In this document: piece after piece, positions 51,230 to 63,225 of the stretch
Numbering within the stretch: the stretch's first letter is position 1
How the letters are laid out: the number at the start of each line of letters is the position of its first letter
Source: Apis mellifera
Taxonomy: Eukaryota; Arthropoda; Insecta; Hymenoptera; Apidae
Length of the DNA: 64,000 nt
Reading direction: 5' to 3'
Assembly: GCF_003254395.2 (NCBI RefSeq)
Contig: NC_037641.1
Span: forward strand, 1,225,001 to 1,289,000
Position numbers and translations under genes: made by a program
Notes under the pieces: model-generated
Databases searched by the model: none
What the model was told of the DNA's origin: nothing
The model's input: only the letters and a program-made list of their open reading frames with translations

Positions 51230-51918
51230 GCATGTGTCGAATGCTCTTTCAACTGAAGTATATATGTATCTATAAGAAAGCAGGATCTTTTACAATGCCA
51301 TAGTAAGTAATCGTATCAGAACACGATGCGTAAAATAAACAAAGAATTAATCAATATCAATTATTGTATCCAGCGGTCAGACTGTATTCATGAGCCTCTA
51401 TTTATAAATAACGATAGATAATCATGTCTGACAATCAGAGCATAATGTGTACAAACTATGTCATATCCGGCATATCAGATTATGATATGTTCACCGTAAG
51501 ATTTTATCAGTCAAGCTTCTTGTACTTCAAAAATCTTTTCCTTCAATTGGAAAGATCTCAATTTCTCGGTGGAGCATACTAATAACATTGCGGTTAATAT
51601 CTGAAAGTTAGAGAAAAATTCCTTGAACTAAAATGGTGTTGATTACCATTAAATCAGCAATGTCTGGAATATCATCCTTGAGATCAGATTCCGCTTTAGC
51701 CTGAAACTGTCAAAACTTCAGCATTCAGGCTGAAATGTGTCAAAAATATATAATTATAAATGTTGAATAATCTTTCAAAAACGATAATTTTCTCAGATAA
51801 TATTATTTTTTAGCTTTAATAGAGATAAGAATAATAATAACAGAAAAGAATTTCTATAAGGAATTTTTATGAATAAGCTGTTTATAAATCTCGCAAGCAA
51901 TAAGTGTTCGCGAACAAT
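51230..51918 (+). repeat. Dispersed repeat family A, direct copy 2
   Basis: Counterpart of 20981-21660. It contains CATAGTAAGTAATCGTATCA, TTGTATCCAGCGGTCAGAC, ATCATGTCTGACAATCAGAG, TTCAATTGGAAAGATC, TTCCTTGAACTAAAATGGTG, an internally doubled CAGGCTGAAA-type word (about 51700-51735), TCTCAGATAATATTATT and an end ATAAATCTCGCAAGCAATAAG then TTCGCGAACAA. The same end appears in the inverted copy at 17.9 kb and the fragment at 54.7 kb, so it probably marks a true element terminus. Confidence 0.65.
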
Positions 51919-51944
51919 ACACACACACACACACACACACACAC
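51919..51944. repeat. (AC)n microsatellite
   Basis: Thirteen uninterrupted AC units, the only CA-type microsatellite in the window, directly after the family A terminus. A tail of simple repeat right after the element end is worth noting but may be coincidence. Confidence 0.95.
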
Positions 51945-54693
51945 ATATCAAATTTCCATTCAGATAAATATAGAATATAAGGACATAAAATTTTTATTTC
52001 ACATTAATTAAATGTTGGCGATTTTTATATACGGAAGATACAATTGTTAAAATCGATACAATGATTTGATGTAATATATATTATACAATATATTATTGAA
52101 CAAAATTATTTTCATATGTATAAAGAATAATTGTTTCAATATAACAATATAACAATTGCAATATAACAACTATAACTCTTATAATATTAAAATTTTTATA
52201 ATTAAAATTTTAAATTCTTTTTTAAACATTTATAAATTAAATAAAATATGTGTATATAGACAAAAAATTAATCGATAACTGATCGATCATATTTCAATAG
52301 TTGAGAAATATTGGGTAAATTTTTTAAGAAACATTTAAATTTTATAACGGATATAATATCTCAAAACATCCATTTTAATCATTATAATCATTTAAATCAT
52401 TATAAATTATCAATAAATTTTTTATTTTTTTATTTTTTTTGTAAAAATAATCTTAAAATTAAATAATTATTTCATATTAGAAATTCACATAATAATTGTA
52501 ATAATTTGTTAACAATTTTTTATACGTTTCGCATTATTCCATGCATTAAAAATTAAAAAATAGAAATTTTCTAATTTTTTTACTGCCTAATATTTGATTT
52601 GGAAAACTTTGTCATACTATATTAAAATTAATTTACGACTGCTCATGATATATATCACGAGGCACAACTGAACATTCCTCATCTAAAGGATTTTTTAATC
52701 TCGATTGATATTTATGAATTTTAAGCTATTTAATTTTAAGCTATCTTATATTATAATATATACATTTCTATCATTATTTATTTATTATATTTTGGAAAAA
52801 TAAGCAATGATAATATTTCTAACATTAATTGGTAATGTTTTTATTCTTTTTAATTTTTAAGCGATCTATATAATATATCCCTATAATATATCTTCTTACA
52901 GTGCTTTTTTCATTTTATAATTTTCATTTTCTTATTATTTTTATTAAATTATCATTATTATTTTGTTAAATTATCATTGTTTAGGCTCATATCTAACATA
53001 TATCTATCGAATAATTTATAGGATGTTGAGAATATCCCAAATAACCATAACTTCTTTCTTTAATAAGCATTTTTTTTTAACATTTGTTTCTTTAGAATGC
53101 TATTTCCAATTCTCTAAAATCTAGTTTATTGTATATTTCTCAAATTCGATCCGCTTTCTAAGTTAATTTCCTTTTATAGCTTTTTTGCTGTCATACAATC
53201 ATCATCTGTCATACAAATATCTTGTACGGTTATTTAAAGGTTCAAATCACAAATATATGTATATTTGTATATTTATATATTTTTTATATTTTGATTATTA
53301 TTTATTTTCTTCTTTATTTTATATTAATTAAATGCAATATTAATTTTTTTTATATATTTAGTTATATATTTTTTTTTTATATTTTTATATTATTATATAC
53401 ATTTTTAATGAAATAATATATTATTATAATAAAAAGTAATATTATCTTCTAAAAATTAAATCTCCATATGAGTTCAAAATAGAAAAAAAATAATTTTGTC
53501 CAGTGCACTTCTATTATTCAAAACTATGCGTATATATAACTATATAACGTGCAGTATTGATTTATTTTCATATAATATTGATGTAATATTGTAATATTGA
53601 TAAATAAAATTATAAAAATATCATCAGAATTTAGGTTCGATAACTTTAAGTGTTAATACTTTTGAGAACTATTGCAATTTCGCGGATATTATAATTTCAT
53701 ACATTATAATCTGTTATAATTGTTTATTATTTCTGTGATATTTCTTATGTATTTTTAATAAGTTTTATTTTTTATTGTCAATGTATACAACTGTAAGAAA
53801 TTCCGATTTGATTGCGATAAAATAGCAAAAAAAATTACCATTTAAATACAGATTATTCGATATAGGATTAAAACAATGTTAAATATAAATTGCTTCTATG
53901 GAAGATTTTCGGTGATCGAATAAAATTTCTATTAAATTTCTTTGGTTTCGATCACGCAGAAAACACAATGGAAAGCCACGCTGATTTCGTTAGTGATATT
54001 ATTTTGTATAATATCAGATTGTCTTTTACCCTAAAAAACATTTAAATATAATGTCGATATGGAATTTCAATTTACAATAAATAAATTTGAATCTGTCTAA
54101 ATAATTCTTTTAATCAATATTGTCAGAAAGAAAATAATTTTAATTTTTATTTTAGTGTTTACAAAACAATATTAATGATTCGAATAATCGATTGATTAGA
54201 TTCAATGTAAATAGTTATTTTTGTTATTGAAATTTATATTTCTTGTCTGTTTAACTTTTTATGAGTAAATTTTTCTTTCATTACTTATGAAAATTATTAG
54301 ATTTTAATGAAACAAATTAATAATTAAAATAAATATATCAAAGAGAGATTTATTTATTTATTTACTTAAATAAATTTTTGATGCAATTTAATTGCAAATA
54401 AATAATGAACAAATGTAAAAAAATATATCTAAAATTAAAATATGTAAAATATATAGGATAAAAAAATTAATCATATTGTTGAAATTATTTGTATTAATTA
54501 TGATATTATATTAGAATTGAATAACTCACAAAGTGGATAAAAAATAATATCTTAAAGTTAAAAACAATTTAATTTAAGTTTGATAAAATTTCAAATAATA
54601 GATTTAAAATAATTTATGAAAATTTTATTATTAATTTAATATTAAAAAAGTAATTATAATCAATATATCAATTGAAACAATAAACAAAAAAAA
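51945..54693. other. AT-rich non-coding DNA, no gene seen
   Basis: The frame 53222-53416 is Tyr/Ile/Phe-rich low complexity. A GGTGATCGAA / TTTCGATCAC pair at about 53911-53956 is a small hairpin in a less AT-rich patch. Nothing else recognised. Confidence 0.6.
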
Positions 54694-54757
54694 AGTTTCT
54701 GTGTAAGGAACTTATTGGAATAAACTGATCATAAATCTCAATACTCGCGAACAAATA
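54694..54757 (+). repeat. Dispersed repeat family A, terminal fragment
   Basis: Matches only the last ~65 bases of the 51.2-51.9 kb copy: TTTCTRTRTAAGGAA, then GAATAARCTG, ATAAATCTC and CTCGCGAACAA. The rest of the element is absent upstream, so it is a truncated copy. Confidence 0.5.
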
Positions 54758-55127
54758 TAATTTGAGTTATATGAAAATAGATTTACATTATTTATTAAAT
54801 ATAAAAAAACATATTTAATTTAGCAATAGTTATTAATCAATCAAATTATTCTTATTTTTGATATGGTTATCTATATCGATAAAGAATAATTTTTGCTCAT
54901 TTAAAAAAAAGATACAACGAAATGAAGAAGAATTATCATAACACAATATCTTTAAAATTAATTTTCATAACTTAAAAAGCACATTAAAAGTTAATATTTT
55001 CGATCGAATAGTTAAATTTTTGGTTAAAAAAAAATAAAAATAAAAAATATTTCAATTAAAAATTTTGTATTACATGCAATACACTTTAATATATCGGAAT
55101 TCTATTGAATGAAATATATACATAATA

Positions 55128-55134
<7 letters not shown>
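54758..55134. other. AT-rich non-coding DNA, nothing recognised
   Basis: No frame, repeat or motif recognised. Confidence 0.5.

Positions 55135-55185
<51 letters not shown>
55135..55185. repeat. (AT)n microsatellite
   Basis: Uninterrupted AT alternation of 51 bases, immediately before family C copy 2. Confidence 0.95.
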
Positions 55186-55191
<6 letters not shown>

Positions 55192-55199
55192 GCCTAATT

Positions 55200-55380
55200 C
55201 CTCATGTTTTGTGAAAAGTCATTCTGAGTCACACCGAGTCATTTATCAGAATATTTTATCGTGAGTTGAATAGAAATGATTTAATACACATATACCGAGA
55301 AAGTTTAAGAAGATAAAAAGAAGTAGAAACGACTTATCGGAGATGACTAAATAAATTATAATAATGATAAATAAATTAAA
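55200..55380 (+). repeat. Dispersed repeat family C, copy 2
   Basis: Counterpart of 34940-35150, with AAAAGTCATTCTGAGTC, TTATCAGAATATTTTATC, a purine-rich middle and an ATAAATAAATTAAATGAGA end. It also has an internal GAGTCACACCGAGTCA doublet that copy 1 shows only as GAATTGCATTGAATT. Confidence 0.45.
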
Positions 55381-56429
55381 TGAGAAAAATCTTTTGTTTA
55401 TGTTTGCGAAAACGTTGCGAACGCCTAATAATTAATATATTAATTACATACATATCTTTTTAATGTAAAATTAAATGCCTTATAAACTGAGAATTAATCG
55501 ACATTTTTCATATTAGATTTTCTCTTTATTTTATTTATAGAAAATTAATTAAAAGAATCTTTCATTTATGCTTGTAAAAATATTTCAATTATGTGGACAA
55601 ATTTTTTATACATAAAAGTTTTTTATTTCTTTTCTATCGACATTTGATAAAATTGATTCAAAATTAATTGAAAAATATTTTTATCTAAAAAATATTATAA
55701 TGAATTTCTGAATTTTTATTTTTTGTTAATAAAAATCTTTTTATTAAGATATGAAATTTATTGTTATTATTTTTAAATCCTTTATTTATTCAATGGAATA
55801 AAATTATTTCATTACTGTACTATATATAAACCGTTTCGTTTTTATATTAATATCTTTTTTCTAATTTGTTATTAATATATATAATATAATTATTGATCTA
55901 TCACAAAAATATATATTGATTATATTATTACTTTAATATCTTCTTGTTTCTTTACCACATATATTATAAATTTTTCATGAAAATAATTATAATTAAAAAT
56001 TATTATTGATTTCATTAAAATTTATATTAAAGTTTTACAAAATCAGAAAATAAATTAAAAGTAACAAAATTAAAAAATATAATATTTAAATGAACAAATA
56101 TTCAACTAATGAAGTATTTAATAAATATTAATAAATATTATTAATAAATATATCGAGTAAATATTTAAATTATTTTCAAAACAACAAACAATTTAGAAAC
56201 AAAATTATTATGTAAAGAAAGTAAATATAATTAAAGTTTTATAAGAATTTTTGTATTCTATAAAATCTCTTTAAACAATTATATTATTATTATATCTTTA
56301 AACATTTATATTATTCGTGTATTAGTTCGTAGACTTTACTTTTATTTATGATTTTAGATATGGTTGAAATATCTTCATAAAATATAGTAAAAATAAATAA
56401 AAATAAAATTGTATATTTGTATACACATA
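55381..56429. other. AT-rich non-coding DNA, nothing recognised
   Basis: No frame of note. The minus-strand frame 56311-56514 overlaps the start of the next palindrome and is composition-driven. Confidence 0.55.
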
Positions 56430-57640
56430 TCATAAAAGCTAAACAGTAACATAAACGGATAATCAAAGTATTAGAGAATAGGTTATAAAATAATTTAACC
56501 AAAAATAACAGCAAAAAGAAATATATTTAATAAAGGAAATATAATAAAGAAAATAGGAATAAATTATGTTATATAAATGTGAGTCATGCCAATACCTTTA
56601 TTTTACTATATCAAGCTCACTATATCGCGTTGCATGGCACACTGCGGTGATTCAAAAAGAGAAATAGACAAAATAGAATCGAAACACCAATCGCGTCCAG
56701 TGATATTTTTTTTTTTGTTTTAATAAAAAAAATATAATTCCAATACATAATTCCAAAATAAAAAAAAATATAAAATTCCAATTTTATTTTTGAATATATT
56801 TATAATAAATGTTAAGAACTTGTATTTTTTATATTTATTTTTTTTATTAATATAATAATACTTATCAATAAATAGAATATATTAAATTGTTGCATATAAA
56901 ATAATCGATTTTCGACAAATTCAAAATGATTAAATATTTGAATAATATATTTAAAATTTGAAATATTTAAAATAAAAATTACATTATATTATTAATTGTC
57001 TTACTATAAAGAAATAAATTGTATTATTTACTGTTATAAAATTATTTATTGTTATAAATTCTGACTATATTTTTATGAGTATTTTTATTGATATATTAAT
57101 AACTCTATATAATATATAAAAAAAATGTTGATAACATTGATAAAATTTTGAAAAAATTGGAATTAAAAAAATTAACAATCATCTATTATAAAAAATTATT
57201 TATTAGTATAATATTATTAATACAATCATAAAAGAATTAATAAATAAAAAAATTGGTAATAACAATTAATTAAATTAATCAAATTAATTAATTATAATAA
57301 TTTTAATTTTACTATTGAATTTAATATATAAAGTTTAAAAAAAAATTTATATATGTGCGTCTCATATTTTCTATATTTTATGTGTGAATTGTCACTGGTC
57401 GCGACCGTTATTTCGATTCTGTTTTCTCCTTTTTGTTTCCTTTTTTAAACCACCATGCGATATAGTGAGCTCAGCACAGTAAAACAAAGGCATCAGCATG
57501 ACTCATATTTATATGAGATAGTTCATTTCTATTTTTTTTATTAAATACATTCTTTCCTATTGTTACTTTTGATCAAATCATTTCACAATCTATTCCCTAA
57601 TATTTATTTTTCGATAAACAAGATATATTAAACTTGTTAA
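56430..57640. mobile_element. Long palindromic element, about 0.26-0.28 kb arms
   Basis: Left arm about 56430-56708 and right arm about 57385-57640 are inverted copies around a ~0.68 kb AT-rich centre. Blocks shared after reverse complementing one arm are TATTAGRGAATAG, AATAATTTRAYCAAAARTAAC, TATTTAATAAA, TATAAATRTGAGTCATGC, AGCTCACTATATCGC, AGAATCGAAA and CGCGWCCAGTGA. The outer limits fade into AT-rich sequence, so no target duplication can be named. No transposase is seen in the centre. It is probably a non-autonomous DNA transposon of the foldback kind. An origin as two nearby inserts in opposite orientation cannot be excluded. Confidence 0.65.
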
Positions 57641-59112
57641 GTAATCATTTTAATATTATTTTTAATATTATTTTCAATATATATAGTTATAATAATAATA
57701 TATATTAGTTATAATAGTTATAAATATTATAAAGTTTATTTTAAAAATTTGTTTATTTCATTTGTAACAATCAAATAGATTTATTTTTTGTTTATAAAAA
57801 ACAAAATTTATGTATAGAGTTAAATAAAGTTAAATAAATTTTATTATTGAAAAAATTTAAATAGAATAAAAATAGATTTATTTAAGAATTATTTATTAGA
57901 ATTATTTTTAGAATTATTTAACATAATTCGATAATATTGATTGCAATTGTAATCCTCTTAAGGCATATAGAGTTGAAAAAATAAGATATTGAAGAAATTA
58001 TAAGAAATTATAAAAAAAACTTATGAAATTTAGAATAAAATTTTCTGGAACTTATTTTTAATTTATCGAAATTTATATTTTGAACACCAAGAAGATATAC
58101 AAAAATGTTTCTCGTTGATTTCTTGTATGTTCAAACTCTATTTATTCGATATTATTTTTGATACAGAATAAAATAATTCTGGTCACTTTGAATTTAGAAA
58201 ACAATAGAAAATTTTGAATAAAATTATTTTTTCTTATATTTTTGAGCTTATTCTTCAATTTAACATAAAAATTGAATTTCTTTATCTCGATAAATAAATT
58301 AATTTTATAGAAAAAGAATTAGAACTATATGCAATTGATAAATATATTGAAAAAAATTGCTTTCTTTAGAATATTTTCATTAATATAACAAAAATATAAA
58401 AAAATATTTTTAATGAATATATTTTCTAAACCTAACATGAAACAAATTTTACTGCCATTCAAATTCAATATATAAAAAAAAAAATAAGATCTTTTTATCT
58501 TCAAATAACAAAATCTTCTTAGTCTGATTTTCTGTCTTATTTTATTTCATTTTCTATAATGATTTTACTTCGTTCATAAATAATTTAAATTTGTAGGACA
58601 AAATGTTAATTGTGATTGATCTTCTTTTTAAATAATGATATATGAGAATTAAAACACAAATATTTATGAAATCTTGTTCGATGAAATTCTCTGATAATAT
58701 TCATCTATGAAAATGAAATATTTTTGTATCTTTTGCAATTTATCTCAATAATATTAACATTGAGATAATGTAAAACTCGAATTGACATTTCGTAATTATT
58801 ATTGAAATTTTAAGCTTGCAATAAATAATAAGCTTGCAATAACACTTACAATTGAAGATTTTTATAGAAAAGAAGATATAAATATGTTACATGATATCAA
58901 ATCCTATACGATACATTGAAGCTTATCCAAGAAGGAATATCCAAAGAAATAGTTTTGAATATGTAATGTTTAAAGTTCTTTATTTATAATAACTAAAAAA
59001 TCTAATAGAAAAAATACAATAATATTGCAAAAAAAATTTTTTTTTAATTTTTAAAGTTATAATATTATTCAACTATAAATCAAAAAATATCATTTACAGT
59101 ACATTATCCATA
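57641..59112. other. AT-rich non-coding DNA, nothing recognised
   Basis: No open frame, repeat pair or motif recognised. Confidence 0.6.
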
Positions 59113-59385
59113 CAATATAATATATATTATATATATATATATATTATTATATATATATATTATTTTATATATTATATATAATATATAAAAATATATATAT
59201 ATTTATTATATTATATATATAAAATAACATAAAATATATATTATTTTTGAATGTTTTTTTAAAAATTTCAGATTTTCTTTTGCTTTAATTTATATATAAT
59301 TTGTATAATATATTATAATATATAATATAATATTATATAAATAATATAATATTTTATATAAATAATAATATAATATAATATTCTT
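59113..59385. repeat. Low-complexity AT / ATATAATAT tracts
   Basis: Two AT-only blocks (about 59113-59235 and 59290-59385) of irregular ATAT and TATAATA words, separated by a short ordinary stretch. Confidence 0.85.
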
Positions 59386-60547
59386 TTCAAAAAAAATTTG
59401 AAAAAATAATAAGAAAAGGGAAAAAAAACAAAAAGGCAATAGAAAAAAAAGAAATAAAATGAATGAAAAATTTCTTTTATTCTCAAGAATTAAAAAATCG
59501 ATAAAAAGAAAAATTACTTTTATTTTTAGTTTTTCTATAACTATATAACTATATAAGGACTATATATTCTATAACTATATAAGGACTATACATATAAAAT
59601 AAATTTAATAAAAAAATGCATAATATACATGCTTGTTAATTTTTCACCTACATATTTCATGCACTCTTCTTTACTTGATCTTTTTATTTATGTCAACAAA
59701 TATTATTTAAATTTTATTGTCTATCTGTTTCTCATTCATATATTTTCAAATCGTATTCACAATATAAATAATTTTATAACAGTACTTACATGATTGATTT
59801 AAATATCGAATATTTAAATGCACGGTTTAAATTGGAATTATTCATATATGTTTCTAATTAGATTAAAATTTATTTGATGTTGATTCAATTGATTATCAAT
59901 CGATTAATTCTGAAATGAAACATTTTTATGATTGTTAACTGTTATATTATTATTGCATATCAAGCCAATGTTATACATCTATATTTTTTTTACTTTACTT
60001 TTATATAATGAATATATAAATAAAATAAAGCATGTGAAAATAATTCAAATTGTTTGACAAATACAAAAATTAATTTTCCTAATTATGAATTTCTAAATTT
60101 TAATAAAATTTATGTGTATTTTAATCATCATACATCATCTATGTTCTTATCAAGAAAGAAATCATTTATAGAGAATCATGGATAATCAATAAATCATTCA
60201 AAATGCTTTTAGAATTATGTTTTTTTAAAACTTTAAAATTTTGAAACTTTGTTTAAGATATTTAATAATAAAAATAAGTATAATAAACTCTTGAGTAAAT
60301 CTTTGAATCAAAATTAATAATGTCGATTCAATGTTATTTTCAATAACAATTCCTATGATATTTAATCAACTTAAGATAGACACAAAATATTACGTATAAT
60401 TAATAAAACAAAAAAAAATTTTTATGTTATAAAATTATTAATTTATAAATATATTTCGTTCTTTTAATTTTCTAATGAATTAATTCATGAAATTTATATT
60501 AATAATACACTAAGATGAGTTTCAACTTGAATCATCATGTTATTAGA
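59386..60547. other. AT-rich non-coding DNA, nothing recognised
   Basis: A small tandem TATATAAGGACTATA word is doubled at about 59545-59592. No gene, RNA or repeat partner recognised. Confidence 0.6.
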
Positions 60548-60790
60548 AAACAGGTGCATAGTAAGACATGAAAGATAAAAAAAACAGAAAAAGCAGAAAT
60601 TTCGATGAAAATGAAAAAACTTGCCTAAAGCGAGAAAAGTTATGCTATATTTGCAGCGAACGATCAATTCAAATCAGTTGGAATATTTCGTAAATTGATC
60701 TCTCGAATTGAGATAATTTTTGCTAATTTCATTATCCATTTTGAAGCTTTTTTGGGTAAAATTAGAAAACTTCAGGCAAAATGAAAGAAT
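60548..60790 (+). repeat. Dispersed repeat family B, copy 2
   Basis: Counterpart of 36945-37200, sharing AAAAACTTGCCTAAAGC, GAATATTTCGTAAATTGATC, GAATTGAG and ATTATCCATTTTGAAG in the same order and similar spacing. No open frame. Confidence 0.5.
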
Positions 60791-61131
60791 ATTAATCACG
60801 AATAAACCGATAAATTATAATTATTTTAATTGATTGGACAATATCTAATTACTTTCCTTCAGTCGATCTTTAATTTTTGAAACAATAGTTAAAATTCTTG
60901 AAATATTTCGTATCACGAAAATGAATTTTCTACAAATCTATCATGTGGAAAAATTTATTTCAATAATTGTTTAGAATAATGGATTTGATTTCCGAACAAA
61001 TTCCAGATACTGTTAAATAGATGAAATAAAAGGATGAAAAATAAATGAATGGATATTAAAATTATATGTATATTAATTGTATATTATTAAATGATTATTA
61101 AGATATTTTTATTCTTCTAAATTAAGCTAAA
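60791..61131. other. AT-rich non-coding DNA, nothing recognised
   Basis: Slightly less AT-rich than average with no recognisable element. It may be the unaligned 3' part of family B. Confidence 0.45.
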
Positions 61132-61202
61132 TAATATATATATATATTATATATATTATATATATATATATATATGATATATATATATATGATATATATA
61201 TG

Positions 61203-61235
<33 letters not shown>

Positions 61236-61270
61236 TAACAATATATATATATATATATATATTAACAATA
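61132..61270. repeat. Compound (AT)n / ATATGAT microsatellite
   Basis: AT runs interrupted by repeated ATATGATATAT and, at the right end, by two TATATTAACAATATAT units. The minus-strand frame 61122-61304 is just this repeat translated. Confidence 0.95.
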
Positions 61271-62980
61271 TATGATTGAGATCAAATAATACAAAGTACT
61301 CCATTTTAAATGCAAAATCTTGATTATTTAAATATTCGATTATTCAAATATCACTTATATGAACGTTCAATTATGTAGATCGGTTATTTTGACATACATA
61401 TACATATAACATACTAGGATATACAAATTATGATGAAAATAATGGAAGAAAGTATCTCGAATAATAAAATAATATGAATAATAAAAAAAAAATTACTAAA
61501 ATAAAAAAAATTAAAAAAAGAATTAAAAAGATTTGTAGAAAGAAATGAAAAAGACAATATCTCTTCAAATAATATTCTCAAGCATTTTGAAACATTCACG
61601 AAAATAATCATGTTTAGATTTAGTTTAGAAAGATTAAGAAAATATATGTCATATTTAATAATTTAAAACATTATATTAACATAAAACATATGTATATAAA
61701 TATATAATATATATATATAAACATATATAATATAAAATATAATATAAATATAAATATAAATATAATATAATATAATATAAATAAATAAATAAAAAATACT
61801 ATGTAAAAAATTATTAATTTTTTATATAAAATAAAATTGTAATATTATCCAAAAAATTCAATTATCCGATCATTCTGCACGAATAATCGATAATTTTATT
61901 ATATTTTATTAATAATAAGAATGCACTATTTAACATACATAAATCGTAATTCAATTTTGATACATTTCATTTAGATCATGAATTTATACAGATTCCTCTT
62001 GAATCAGGGCAATATACACTATACGCAGAATTCATCATCAAAACTTGATAACAAGATATGATGGTACTCGATACTAATAATTACGTTAATGATCTTTCTG
62101 TTCAAAACAGAGCTCTATAGATTGCAGCACTAAGTACACTAAATTGGACTACTACAATAGATTAACTTACACATCAAACGTAATCTCGCTTATGTATCAA
62201 AATGACTTGATTAATAAGCTCATTATAGAAAATCTAGTAAATTTTTTTTGGATATAATTATATATATAATGATTGATCAATTGAAATATCTTATAGAAAT
62301 ACAGTCGATAATCAAATACAAAAATTTAATAAAAAATAGACAATATTGAACGATATTTAAAATATTTAAAACGATTTTTTAAATTACAGATTAAAGAAGA
62401 TTATTTTTTACTAGTTTAGAATTTAAGAGTTACACAATGATTTACATGGATTGTATTATATTAATATATATTATATTATATATTATATTTAAAAGATTTT
62501 CAAAAACTTTTTATTTTTTCAATATATTAATATTGCCATTTTGAATTGAATTAGAAATAAATTTAATTTAATATAATGTGTATTTATTTTTATTTTAATT
62601 TATTTTAATTTAATATAAAGTATCTTTAATTATTAATATAGTACATCTAATTTAAAATATAATTAATATTTTAAAATATCGCAACATTTATGGAATAAAA
62701 TTAAATTAGAAAGAAGAAACTTAAAATATAATAAAATTTAAATTATATGAATTTTAAAAATTTTAAAAATAATATATATATTTTTTTTAATTGCAAATTT
62801 TATATCGCATTCACTTTCTGATCATTAGCGTCAATTAGATTTATCTATATCTATAATCGAAAATTATTTTGTTATCTTTTAATAGTTTTTACTGAATCTA
62901 TTGCTTGATTTATAAAGTTGGAATTAATTTCTTGATTTAGAATGTCTTGAAGATTTTTTGTTATTATAGCTCTGTATATG
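61271..62980. other. AT-rich non-coding DNA, no gene seen
   Basis: The minus-strand frame at 61414-61611 is Phe/Ile/Leu/Ser-rich from an AT-purine tract. A patch of ordinary composition at about 61980-62220 (GGGCAATATACACTATACGC region) has no long frame and no partner elsewhere. Confidence 0.55.
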
Positions 62981-62984
62981 TTTG

Positions 62985-63225
62985 TTTATTTTTTTTTTTT
63001 TGAGATTTTATTTTAAAATACATTGATTTTTTGGTTAAAGAATAAAATCCTCATTCATTTTTATTGGGAAATAATCTAGCGTAATCATCTAAAATTTCCT
63101 ATTTTATATATTGTGATAATCAACAAAATATTAGATCTATTGTATTACAAATTTTCAGTAGTAACTATGAAATGAATTGAGTTTTTATAAAGCAGAATAA
63201 GTTCTGAATTTTCGAGCAGTTTTTA
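62985..63225 (-). pseudogene. Very weak Copia integrase-like fragment
   Basis: On the minus strand, near 63095 going down to about 63010, a frame reads ILDDYARLFPNKNE, then a stop, then GFYSLTKKSMYFKIKSQ. This is like the (F)(I/V)DDYSR…KNKNE(V)…F…FK stretch of Copia integrase. Just before it in the same sense, TIDLIFC with later residues is a looser match to the IHSDxCGP segment. Stops break it and the match is short. It may belong to the same class as the gag-like scrap at 50.6-50.8 kb, though orientation and distance show they are not one element. Chance is a real alternative. Confidence 0.15.

Noticed and set aside
61122..61304. 60-codon minus-strand frame of Ile/Tyr repeats
   Set aside because: Translation of an (AT)n microsatellite.
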